From VRUE01 sp963819755 (GTDB lineage Bacteria; Actinomycetota; Thermoleophilia; Solirubrobacterales; 70-9), in contig CAWFXB010000001.1 of the NCBI GenBank assembly GCA_963819755.1, positions 496,001 through 560,000 on the forward strand: a DNA stretch of 64,000 nt. The letters run 5' to 3'. Shown here piece by piece: positions 16,986 through 24,117 of this stretch. Below the pieces are notes generated by a model. It was not told where the DNA came from. It worked only from the letters and a program-made list of their open reading frames with translations, and did not search any database. Positions within the stretch are counted from its first letter, which is position 1, and the number at the start of each line of letters is the position of its first letter. The position numbers were made by a program, and so were the translations under genes.

Positions 16986-17023
16986 GCCTTCCTATTAATC
17001 CTCTGCTGGGCGGTCGTGTAGAC

Positions 17024-17203
17024 CTAACGTCTCGGATCAAGGCGGAGCAGGCCGGCACCGCAGACAACTAATAGGACGAGGCCGATCAGAAGCGTCGTCG
17101 TGTTCCCCCAGCTGTCGGAAACCACCGGGACTAGGACGTACGCGATGCCGGTAAAGAGTCCGTATCCAAGCAGGATCGCCACTAGCCATTTTGCAGCGCG
17201 CAT
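17024..17203 (-). CDS. two-helix small membrane protein
   Basis: 59 residues from the ATG at 17203 (MRAAKWLVAILLGYGLFTGIAYVLVPVV), with a second hydrophobic helix TTTLLIGLVLLVVCGAGLL and a basic end. An in-frame TTG at 17230 is an alternative start. Short membrane proteins like this are hard to prove from sequence; its position in the island run of membrane proteins is the only context. Confidence 0.4.
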   Translation of the reverse strand: MRAAKWLVAILLGYGLFTGIAYVLVPVVSDSWGNTTTLLIGLVLLVVCGAGLLRLDPRR

Positions 17204-17321
17204 CGCCAGAAGTATCGGGATCGCCCTCAATTCGCTTTGAGCTTGCGCTGCATCGGCTTACGCCTAACGAGGGTCCAGCGAGCGTCACTAGGTGCCTCGG
17301 AGCGGAATCTCAGTCGCAAAC

Positions 17322-17344
17322 CCTTGCCACTTTCCTTGCCACCC
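17322..17344 (+). repeat. integrase arm-type repeats, right end
   Basis: CCTTGCCACTT (17322-17332) and CCTTGCCACCC (17334-17344) lie 56 bp inside the right att copy. The second copy is identical to 9478-9488 at the other end of the island. Confidence 0.45.
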
Positions 17345-17399
17345 CCTTGGAAATTGAACAGCAAACAGGGCGCGTGGAGCCGCATTCGGCCTGCCAATG

Positions 17400-17446
17400 C
17401 GATGCCGGAGGAGGGACTCGAACCCCCGACACGCGGATTATGATTC
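17400..17446 (-). repeat. att site, right copy (inside tRNA-Met)
   Basis: 47 bases identical to 9318-9364. They include the 3' half of the intact tRNA-Met gene plus three bases beyond the discriminator base. Confidence 0.85.
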
Positions 17447-17476
17447 CGCTGCTCTAACCAGCTGAGCTACTCCGGC
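17403..17476 (-). tRNA. tRNA-Met (anticodon CAT)
   Basis: The minus strand folds into a complete cloverleaf. The acceptor arm GCCGGAG pairs with CTCCGGC and is followed by discriminator A; the D-arm is GCTC AGCTGGTTA GAGC; the anticodon arm is GCGGA ATCATAA TCCGC (anticodon CAT, A37); the T-arm contains TTCGAGT. CCA is not encoded. G1-C72 is paired and the anticodon stem lacks three consecutive G-C pairs, so this is not the initiator. It is elongator tRNA-Met, with tRNA-Ile2 (lysidine-modified CAT) the alternative. The gene is the integration target of the island on its 3' side. Confidence 0.92.
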
Positions 17477-17552
17477 GGGGCGGCGGATGGTAGCGATGCT
17501 TTGTGCGTGGGCGGTGCCGCGCGCCGTCCATGCGGATAGCCTTGTGTCCGTG

Positions 17553-18506
17553 ATGGGCAGCGCTCTGGATAGGGCAGTGAACACGCTGATCCGGGATTGC
17601 CTGGATCTGAACCCCTCTGAAGAGATGCTGGTGATCTGCAACCCGATCACCGAAGAGCTTGGTGCGCTGCTGCGGATCAACGCGCAGGGCGAGGGCGGCG
17701 AGGCGACCCTGGCGGTCATCTCCGAGCGGGAATCGCACGCCGCGGAGCCGCCGCAAGCGGTTGCCGCCGCGATGCTTGCCGTCGACATCGTCGTGGCGCC
17801 GACGATCCAGTCGATCTCCCACACCGAAGCGCGTCGCGCCGCCACCGAAGCCGGGGTGCGCGTCGCTTCGATGCCCGGCGTGACCGGCGAGATGCTCGCC
17901 CGGGTGATGGGCGCGGACCTGAAGCTGTTGCGCAAACGGGGCGCCTCGGTCGGTCGCGCGCTCGGTGCCGGCGCGGAGGCAAGGATCACCTGCACGAACG
18001 GCTCCGACCTGCGCCTCGGCCTCGAGGACCGCACGGCGATCGTCGACGCGGGGGCGCTGAACATGCGCGGCGCTTTCGGCAACATTCCCTGCGGCGAGGC
18101 ATTCATCGCGCCGCTGGAGGGGACCGCCGAGGGGACGCTGATCGTCGACGGCTCAATCGCCGCCATCGGCAAGCTCGCCGAGCCGGTTGAGCTGACCGTG
18201 AGCGGCGGCCACCTGACCGAGGCGAGCGGAGCCGAGGGGGAGCGGCTGATGGAGTTGCTCACCGAACACAGCGCCGAAGGCACCAATGTCGCCGAGCTCG
18301 GCATCGGCACCAACGAAAGCGCGATCCTCACCGGCAACATCCTCGAGGACGAGAAGATCCTCGGCACCGCTCACGTCGCCTTCGGCGCTTCGGCGGCGAT
18401 CGGCGGCACTGTCCAGGTGCCGGTCCACCTCGACTGCGTGGTGATGCAGCCGACCGTGGAGATCGACGGCGCCACGATCGTGCATGCCGGAGAGCTGGTC
18501 GTCTGA
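17553..18506 (+). CDS. M29 family metallo-aminopeptidase
   Basis: Thermophilic-type (M29) aminopeptidase of about 317 residues, a cytosolic dimetal exopeptidase family. The C-terminal metal-binding half is clear: ELGIGTNESAILTGNILEDEKILGTAHVAFG followed by VPVHLDCVVMQPTVEIDG. An N-terminal Rossmann-like half (LNPSEEMLVICNPITEELG) precedes it. The protein is somewhat short for the family (usually about 360-410). A TAGCCT box at 17537-17542 places a transcription start at about 17550, so the mRNA may be leaderless from the GTG at 17550 or ATG at 17553. The frame is open to 17487, but those residues are encoded within and just upstream of the promoter. It is co-directional with the formiminotransferase gene 3 bp downstream. 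Confidence 0.8.
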   Translation: MGSALDRAVNTLIRDCLDLNPSEEMLVICNPITEELGALLRINAQGEGGEATLAVISERESHAAEPPQAVAAAMLAVDIVVAPTIQSISHTEARRAATEAGVRVASMPGVTGEMLARVMGADLKLLRKRGASVGRALGAGAEARITCTNGSDLRLGLEDRTAIVDAGALNMRGAFGNIPCGEAFIAPLEGTAEGTLIVDGSIAAIGKLAEPVELTVSGGHLTEASGAEGERLMELLTEHSAEGTNVAELGIGTNESAILTGNILEDEKILGTAHVAFGASAAIGGTVQVPVHLDCVVMQPTVEIDGATIVHAGELVV

Positions 18507-18509
18507 GCG

Positions 18510-19400
18510 GTGGCGCCGCCGCTGCTTGCCGTTCCCAACGTTTCCGAGGGTCGCGATGCAGGTCGGATCGACGCTTTGGAGCGCGCCTTCTCTGCGGGGG
18601 TGGCCCTGCTCGATCGTCACAGCGACCCCGATCACAACCGGACCGTTTTCACTCTGGCGGGCGAGGCAGAGGCGCTGACCGCGGCGCTGGCCCAAGGCGC
18701 CGCCGAGGCGATCCGCTCGATCGACATGACCGGGCACGAGGGCGTTCACCCGGCGATCGGAGCGCTCGACGTCTCCCCGATCGTCTGGATTGGACTTGAG
18801 GACCGCGCGCAGGCAGGAGCGACTGCCGTCGACGTCGCCGGCCGGGTCGCCCGCCTGGGCGTTCCCGTTTTTCTCTACGGCGAGCTGGCAAGCGGGCCCG
18901 AGCGAGCCGAGCGGGCCTACTTCCGCAACGGCGGGCTGACCGAGCTTTGGCTGAGAATGGACGCGGGCGAGCTGCTCCCCGACCGCGGCCCAGCGCAGCC
19001 GCACCGAACCGCCGGTGCAACTCTGGTCACGTCCCGACCGCCACTCGGCGCCTTCAACGTCGAGCTGGACACGAGTGACCTCGATCTGGGGCGGGCTGTC
19101 GCCGCTGGCCTACGCGAGTCGGGAGGCGGCCTGGCCGGCGTGCGGGCGGCCGGCCTGCCGCTCTCGAGCGGCCGTGTGCAGGTCTCGGCCAATATCCATG
19201 ACCCGGCCGCGACGCCGCTGGGAACGGTCGTGGAGAGGATTCGCTCGCTCGCCGAGCCGCTGGGCGCCCGGCCGGTCGAGGCCGAGCTCGTCGGTCTGAT
19301 TCCGGCCGCCGCTCTCGCCGGCTATCCGGACGACGTGCCGATTCGGGACTTCGACCCGGAGCTACGGACGATTGAGCGGCGGCTCGCAGCGCTGTCCTGA
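18510..19400 (+). CDS. ftcD: glutamate formiminotransferase
   Basis: Transfers the formimino group of N-formimino-glutamate to tetrahydrofolate in histidine degradation. The 296-residue protein has both halves of the formiminotransferase domain: VPNVSEGRDAGRIDALERAF, DPDHNRTVFTLAG and IDMTGHEGVHPAIGALDVSPIV with the catalytic His region, then FYGELA-type text and the C-terminal GAFNVELDTSDLDLGRAVA and VSANIHDPAATPLG. It lacks the cyclodeaminase domain found in the animal bifunctional enzyme. It starts at a GTG three bases after the preceding stop. No other hut gene is present in the window, so its pathway role here is inferred. Confidence 0.85.
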   Translation: MAPPLLAVPNVSEGRDAGRIDALERAFSAGVALLDRHSDPDHNRTVFTLAGEAEALTAALAQGAAEAIRSIDMTGHEGVHPAIGALDVSPIVWIGLEDRAQAGATAVDVAGRVARLGVPVFLYGELASGPERAERAYFRNGGLTELWLRMDAGELLPDRGPAQPHRTAGATLVTSRPPLGAFNVELDTSDLDLGRAVAAGLRESGGGLAGVRAAGLPLSSGRVQVSANIHDPAATPLGTVVERIRSLAEPLGARPVEAELVGLIPAAALAGYPDDVPIRDFDPELRTIERRLAALS

Positions 19401-19435
19401 GTGGCCCAGTGCCGCCATTCGTCTAGATTCCGGAT

Positions 19436-19801
19436 ATGGCCCAGACGAGGAAGAAGCGCCGCCGCAAGCACCGGGGCACGCAGGGCGGTCGCGTCGATCC
19501 GAACCGCCGAGCCGGTCGCCCGCGCAGCCGCGAGGAGGCCAAGGCACGTGCCCGCTCCGGCCGCAAGACTCAGCAGAAGACCGACGCGCCGCCGACCTGG
19601 CGCAGTTCGATCACCCGCGGCGTGGTTGCCGCCGTCATCTTCACGGCACTTCTAATGCTGATCTTCAAACGGCCGCCCGGTGCCGCCTTCGGCCTTGGCG
19701 CTTTCATGCTCGTCTTCTACATCCCGGCCGGCTACTACATCGACTCGATGCTGTGGCGGCGCCGCGAGCGGGCCCGGATCCGCGGCGGTGGGAAGGAATG
19801 A
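19436..19801 (+). CDS. basic two-helix membrane protein
   Basis: 121 residues. The first 60 are extremely basic and low in complexity (TRKKRRRKHRGTQGG...), then two membrane helices (GVVAAVIFTALLMLIF, FGLGAFMLVFYIPAGYYI) and a short basic tail. A TAGATT box 6 nt before the ATG suggests a leaderless start. The following hydrolase gene overlaps its stop by ATGA. The Arg/Lys tail could contact nucleic acid or phospholipid head groups; function unknown. Confidence 0.65.
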   Translation: MAQTRKKRRRKHRGTQGGRVDPNRRAGRPRSREEAKARARSGRKTQQKTDAPPTWRSSITRGVVAAVIFTALLMLIFKRPPGAAFGLGAFMLVFYIPAGYYIDSMLWRRRERARIRGGGKE

Positions 19802-20442
19802 GCCTGGACGTCCAGATGCTCACTGTGGGGCCGATCGCGGAGAACTGCTTCGTCGTGCGGCGCGAAGGCTCGGGCAGCGGACTGATCGTCGACCCCGGTG
19901 ACGAGCCGGATCGCATCCTCGCCACAGTCGAGCAGATGGGGACCAAGGTCGATGCGATCCTGATCACCCACTGTCACTTTGACCACATCGGCGCGGTCTC
20001 GCCGGTGGCGACGGTCACCGGTGCGCCCGTGTACTGCCCGGAGATGGAGCGGCCGCTGCTCGCCGACATCATGGCCTACGTGCCGATGCCCGGCATCGGT
20101 CCCTACGAGAGCTACGAGGCCGACGAGACGCTGAAGGGGGGAGAGGCGCTGGAGCTGGCCGGTCTGACCATCGACGTCATCTTCACTCCGGGCCACAGTC
20201 CTGGTCACGTCACCTACTCGATCCGCGACGAGGAGGCGATGTTCTCCGGCGACGTGCTCTTCAAGGGATCGGTCGGCCGGGTCGACCTGCCCGGCGGCGA
20301 TGGCCCGACATTGATGCGCTCGATCCGCGGGCTGCTCGATTCCCATTCGCCGGAAACCGGTGTCTACCCGGGCCACATGGGCGTCACCACACTTGGCGCC
20401 GAGCGGGCGAGCAATCCCTTTCTCGCCGAACTGGCGAGCTGA
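19798..20442 (+). CDS. metallo-beta-lactamase-fold hydrolase (glyoxalase II-like)
   Basis: 214-residue dimetal hydrolase with the signature THCHFDHIG, the later TPGHSPGHVTY and SGDVLF, and a final GVYPGHMG histidine. These are the ligands of hydroxyacylglutathione-hydrolase-type enzymes. Such proteins in Actinobacteria probably act on thioesters of other thiols. The ATG at 19798 overlaps the preceding stop (ATGA), fixing the start; the long upstream frame is a shadow. It lies just before hisS, a common neighbourhood for this family. Confidence 0.88.
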   Translation: MSLDVQMLTVGPIAENCFVVRREGSGSGLIVDPGDEPDRILATVEQMGTKVDAILITHCHFDHIGAVSPVATVTGAPVYCPEMERPLLADIMAYVPMPGIGPYESYEADETLKGGEALELAGLTIDVIFTPGHSPGHVTYSIRDEEAMFSGDVLFKGSVGRVDLPGGDGPTLMRSIRGLLDSHSPETGVYPGHMGVTTLGAERASNPFLAELAS

Positions 20443-20474
20443 CCCGCGCGCCGCGCAGGTAAGGTCGCGCCACG

Positions 20475-21719
20475 ATGGCGAGCAAGTACCAGGCCCCCCG
20501 GGGAACCTTCGACGTCCTGCCCGCCGGCGCCCGCGCCAGAAGGCGGATCGAAGCGGCCGCAGCGGCCGTCTTTGCACGGGCTGGCTACGAGCCGATTGCC
20601 ACTCCCGCGTTTGAGGACACTGAGCTGTTCGAGCGGGGGGTCGGCCGCTCCACCGACATCGTGCGCAAGGAGATGTTCACCTTCGAGGACAAGGGAGGCC
20701 GCAGCATCACCCTGCGGCCCGAGGGCACCGCGCCGATCTGCCGCGCCTACCTCAAGCACGGCATGCACAAGCTGGCGCAGCCGGTGAAGCTCTCCTACGG
20801 CGGCCCGTTCTTCCGCCACGAGCGCCCCCAGGCCGGGCGCTACCGCCAGTTCCACCAGCTCGGCGTTGAGGCGATCGGCACCGACTCGCCGCTGGCCGAC
20901 GCCGAGGCGATCATGCTGCTCTCCGATCTGCTCACCGAGTTGGGCGTGCCAGGCGTCGAGCTGCGGATCGGCAGCCTCGGCTCGCCGGGGGCGCGAAGCG
21001 CCTACCTGGAAGAGCTGAAGTCTCATCTGCGCGCCCACGAGGCGGAGCTCTCCAAGGACGTCCGCGAGCGGATCGAGATCAACCCTTTGCGTGCCTTCGA
21101 CGCGGACGACGAGGGGACGCGCGGCGTGATGGCGAGCGCACCGACGATCGTCGAGCGGCTGGAGGGAGAGGACGCCGAGCACTTCGCTGAGGTGCGCGCG
21201 CTGCTCGAGGCGGCCGGGATCGGCTTCGAGATCGACCCGACCCTGGTGCGTGGCCTCGACTACTACACGCGGACGATCTTCTCTTTCGTTTGCGACGAGC
21301 TCGGCGCGCAATCCGAGGTCGGCGGTGGCGGCCGCTACGACGGGCTGATCGAGCAGCTGGGCGGGCCGCCGACGCCGGCGGTTGGCTGGGCAGCCGGGAT
21401 CGAGCGCATCCTCTTGGCGCTGGGCGAGGCTGAGGAGGAGGTTGGCCGCGATGCTTTCATCGCCGTTGCGGATGCCAGTCAGCAGCGACAGGCGCTGGTG
21501 TTGGCGACCGAGCTGCGCCACGCCGGCCTTTCGGCGGAGGTCGACCTCGCCGGGCGAGGGCTGAAGGGGCAGCTCAAGCACGCCGACCGGATCGGCGCCC
21601 GCCGCGTGTTGATCCTCGACCCCGACGGCTCCGCGCAGCTGCGCGATATGCAAAGCGGCGAGCAGCGCCAAATCGATCCAGCGGGACTGATCGAGGCGAT
21701 CGGCGGGGAGCGATCGTGA
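20475..21719 (+). CDS. hisS: histidyl-tRNA synthetase
   Basis: Class II synthetase charging tRNA-His, 414 residues, normal length. Motif 1 region lies around IATPAFEDTELFERGVG, motif 2 is FRHERPQAGRYRQFHQLGVE, and the histidine-specific motifs are LVRGLDYYTRTIFSF and GGGGRYDGLIEQLGG; motif 3 is VGWAAGIERIL. A C-terminal anticodon domain follows (from about residue 330). A TAAGGT box at 20460-20465, 9 nt before the ATG, suggests leaderless transcription. It overlaps aspS by 4 nt (GTGA), so the two synthetases are coupled. Confidence 0.96.
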   Translation: MASKYQAPRGTFDVLPAGARARRRIEAAAAAVFARAGYEPIATPAFEDTELFERGVGRSTDIVRKEMFTFEDKGGRSITLRPEGTAPICRAYLKHGMHKLAQPVKLSYGGPFFRHERPQAGRYRQFHQLGVEAIGTDSPLADAEAIMLLSDLLTELGVPGVELRIGSLGSPGARSAYLEELKSHLRAHEAELSKDVRERIEINPLRAFDADDEGTRGVMASAPTIVERLEGEDAEHFAEVRALLEAAGIGFEIDPTLVRGLDYYTRTIFSFVCDELGAQSEVGGGGRYDGLIEQLGGPPTPAVGWAAGIERILLALGEAEEEVGRDAFIAVADASQQRQALVLATELRHAGLSAEVDLAGRGLKGQLKHADRIGARRVLILDPDGSAQLRDMQSGEQRQIDPAGLIEAIGGERS

Positions 21720-23515
21720 GCGACACGCCGGCGCTGCGTGCCAACCAGTACCGCGACACCTGGTGCGGCCAGGTGCTGGACGACCGGGTCGATTCCACCG
21801 TTCGGGTGGCCGGCTGGGTTCACCGTCGCCGCGACCACGGCGGCCTGATCTTCATCGACCTACGCGACCGCACCGGCATCGTCCAGCTCGTCTTCCATCC
21901 GGACACTTCGGGCGCGGCCTTCGAGCTCGCCCACAAGCTGCGGGCCGAGGACGTGCTGAGTGCCGCCGGTGCCGTTGTCCGACGCTCGCCCGAGACGATC
22001 AACCCGGAGCTGGCGACCGGCGAGTTCGAGCTGGCTGTCAGCGACGCGGAGCTGCTTGCCGACGCCGAGACGCCGCCCTTCCAGATCGAGGGCTTCTCCG
22101 GCGAGGTGGGCGAGGATGCCCGCCTGCGCCACCGCTACCTCGACCTGCGTCGCGAGCCGATGCGCGAGGCGCTGGTTCTGCGCCACCGGGTGACCGCGGC
22201 GATGCGCGAGTTCCTCGATGCCGAGGGCTTCCTCGACGTCGAGACGCCGGTGCTGACCCGCTCCACTCCGGAGGGCGCGCGCGACTTCCTCGTTCCCAGC
22301 CGCCTTCAGCAGGGCTCCTTCTACGCCCTGCCACAGTCGCCGCAGCTGTTCAAGCAGATGCTGATGGTGGCCGGCTTCGAGCGCTACTACCAGGTTGCCC
22401 GCTGCTTCCGTGACGAGGATCTGCGCGCTGATCGCCAGCCCGATTTCACCCAGCTCGACATCGAGATGTCCTTCGTCGGCGTCGATGACGTGATCGAGGT
22501 CAACGAGCGGCTGCTGGCGCATGTATTCGAGCGCGTCGGCGGTCCGGCGGTCGAGTTGCCGATCGAGCGGCTTCCCTACGACGAAGCGATGAGCCGCTTC
22601 GGCACCGACCGGCCCGACCTGCGCTTTGGGCTGGAGCTGGTCGACCTCGGCCCGGCACTCCACGAGACGGAGTTCAGAGCGTTTCGTGGGACTCTGGATG
22701 GAGGCGGTGTGGTGCGCGGTCTCAATGCCGGGCGCCATGACATGCCGCGTTCCGAGCTGGACGGTCTTGTGTCCCGCGCCCAAGAGCTGGGCGCCAAAGG
22801 TCTCGTCTGGGCGATTCCCGAGGGTGACGGCTGGCGCTCGCCCGGTGTGGCCAAGCACCTGAGTGAGGCAGAGCGGGCCGATCTCAATCGTCTACTGGAC
22901 GCCGAGGAGGGCGATCTGCTGCTGCTGGTCGCCGATCAGCCCCGGGTCGTCAACGCGGTGCTGGGGCAGCTGCGCGTCGACCTTGCGGAACGCTTCGATC
23001 TGATCCCCGCCGATGCGCACCGGTTGGTCTGGGTCGTCGACTGGCCGCTGCTCGAGCAGAGCCCCGGCGAGGAGCGTTGGGACCCGCTGCACCATCCGTT
23101 CACGGCGTCCGCCGGCGAGTTCGACCCCGGCGACCCCGGCAGCGCCCGCGCGCTGGCCTACGACCTGGTCTGGAACGGCCAGGAGATGGGCGGTGGCTCG
23201 ATCCGTATCCATCGCGCCGACGTGCAGGAGAAGGTCTTCGCCGCGCTCGGAATCGATGCCGAGGAAGCCGAGGCCCGCTTCGGCTTCCTGCTCGAGGCGC
23301 TGCGCTACGGCGCGCCGCCGCACGGCGGCATCGCCTACGGGCTCGACCGGATCGTGCAGCGCCTCGCCGGCGCCGATTCGATCCGCGACGTGATCGCCTT
23401 TCCGAAGACCGCCTCGGGTGCCGACGCGCTGACCGGCGCCCCGGCGCCGGTTGGTGAGATGCAGCTCAAAGAGCTGGGCATAGCGCTGCATCGTCGTGGC
23501 CTCGCCGGGCACTGA
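21716..23515 (+). CDS. aspS: aspartyl-tRNA synthetase
   Basis: 599-residue bacterial-type class II AspRS. An N-terminal OB-fold anticodon domain (VRVAGWVHRRRDHGGLIFIDLRD) is followed by the catalytic motifs: FLDVETPVLTRSTPEGARDFLVPSR, motif 2 FRDEDLRADRQPDFTQLD, the bacterial GAD insertion (about 290-420), GGGSIRIH, and motif 3 GIAYGLDRIVQRLAG. It starts at a GTG overlapping the hisS stop. Whether it also charges tRNA-Asn cannot be judged here; no gatCAB genes are in the window. Confidence 0.96.
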   Translation: MSDTPALRANQYRDTWCGQVLDDRVDSTVRVAGWVHRRRDHGGLIFIDLRDRTGIVQLVFHPDTSGAAFELAHKLRAEDVLSAAGAVVRRSPETINPELATGEFELAVSDAELLADAETPPFQIEGFSGEVGEDARLRHRYLDLRREPMREALVLRHRVTAAMREFLDAEGFLDVETPVLTRSTPEGARDFLVPSRLQQGSFYALPQSPQLFKQMLMVAGFERYYQVARCFRDEDLRADRQPDFTQLDIEMSFVGVDDVIEVNERLLAHVFERVGGPAVELPIERLPYDEAMSRFGTDRPDLRFGLELVDLGPALHETEFRAFRGTLDGGGVVRGLNAGRHDMPRSELDGLVSRAQELGAKGLVWAIPEGDGWRSPGVAKHLSEAERADLNRLLDAEEGDLLLLVADQPRVVNAVLGQLRVDLAERFDLIPADAHRLVWVVDWPLLEQSPGEERWDPLHHPFTASAGEFDPGDPGSARALAYDLVWNGQEMGGGSIRIHRADVQEKVFAALGIDAEEAEARFGFLLEALRYGAPPHGGIAYGLDRIVQRLAGADSIRDVIAFPKTASGADALTGAPAPVGEMQLKELGIALHRRGLAGH

Positions 23516-23556
23516 GCCCGGATCGGTTACCTCGCGCTGGGAAGAGTGGTCAAGAT

Positions 23557-23850
23557 ATGGCCATGAGCCTCCTCGATCGCTTTCGATTTGCCCGTCGAGG
23601 CCGTCAGCCCGGTCCGGGGAAGACGCCCGTTCAGGTCGACGATCCAGTTTTCGACTCCTGGGAGGTCGTGCGCGACTTCGGTGACGTGCGCACGGCGCGG
23701 GCCTGGCACCAGGCGCTGGAAGAGGCGGGAATCGAGGCTGTTCTAACCGCCGACTGGCCGATCGATCGCTTCGGCCGCGGCGACATCGCCCTGCGGGTCA
23801 GGGGCGAGGACTGGAGCGAGGCCGAGTTCCTGCTCTCCAACCTGGACTGA
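23557..23850 (+). CDS. small conserved-looking protein, DUF2007-like
   Basis: 97 residues. The C-terminal two-thirds (WEVVRDFGDVRTARAWHQALEEAGIEAVLTADW...IALRVRGEDWSEAEFLLSNL) has the beta-alpha-beta pattern of DUF2007 putative signalling proteins, in which a residue-swapping ACT-like fold begins with a VVR.F.....A..... motif. The assignment is tentative. The N-terminal 30 residues are basic and probably disordered. It lies 41 bp after aspS and before the candidate structured RNA. Confidence 0.55.
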   Translation: MAMSLLDRFRFARRGRQPGPGKTPVQVDDPVFDSWEVVRDFGDVRTARAWHQALEEAGIEAVLTADWPIDRFGRGDIALRVRGEDWSEAEFLLSNLD

Positions 23851-23854
23851 AGAG

Positions 23855-24035
23855 TCCCAGGGGCTTTCTGCCTGGACCGATCTCCAGTCGCCGGCGGGCC
23901 CTCGCGGTGGTACGGTTCAGCCGAGGCTCGAGCCCGTGCGAGAGCCGTCCCACCGTTTGACCCAACACAAACGGCGCGGGGGCCGATCTCTCTTGGTCCT
24001 GTGGGATCCGGAGGAGGCGCCCACCCTTTTCTTCA
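23855..24035 (+). ncRNA. candidate structured RNA downstream of aspS (possibly 6S RNA)
   Basis: The gap between 23850 and 24118 has no plausible gene but dense pairing. A closing stem is possible between GGGC...CTGGACC (23861-23877) and GATCCGGAGG...GCCC (24005-24022). Opposed unpaired stretches of about 17-19 nt follow, then an inner stem GGGCCCTCGCG (23896-23906) with CGCGGGGGCC (23975-23984). Inside it are GTGG/CCAC pairing and a perfect 7-bp hairpin CCGTTTG/CAAACGG (23953-23974). A short U-run (CCCTTTTCTT) follows. Closing stem, large central bubble and terminal stem is the 6S RNA plan, and a 6S gene lies near aspS in Bacillus subtilis. The sequence match to known 6S RNA was not tested. 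Confidence 0.35.
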
Positions 24036-24117
24036 AGGGATCAAAGCCAGGGGCGGCAACGGCGGGTTGGAGCCTCTTTTCGTGGGAGAGATTTGACGTT
24101 TAACGCGCCACGCGTGC

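Larger units (their letters stand above)
9318..17446. mobile_element. genomic island integrated in the tRNA-Met gene (integrase-less remnant)
   Basis: A perfect 47-bp direct repeat (9318-9364 and 17400-17446) bounds about 8.1 kb. The right copy is the 3' half, from the anticodon stem to just beyond the 3' end, of the intact tRNA-Met gene; the left copy is an orphan fragment. This is the footprint left when a tyrosine-recombinase element integrates into a tRNA gene and rebuilds it. Short CCTTGCCA repeats lie just inside both ends. Cargo: a membrane protein, a decayed IS, a secreted protein with a Ser/Thr kinase, and small membrane or secreted proteins. No integrase, excisionase or conjugation gene is visible, so the element is probably immobile now or was mobilised in trans. 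Confidence 0.75.

Noticed and set aside
9502..17230. Integrase gene inside the tRNA-Met island
   Set aside because: No open frame, intact or broken, shows the R-H-R-Y core of tyrosine recombinases or the serine-recombinase N-terminus.
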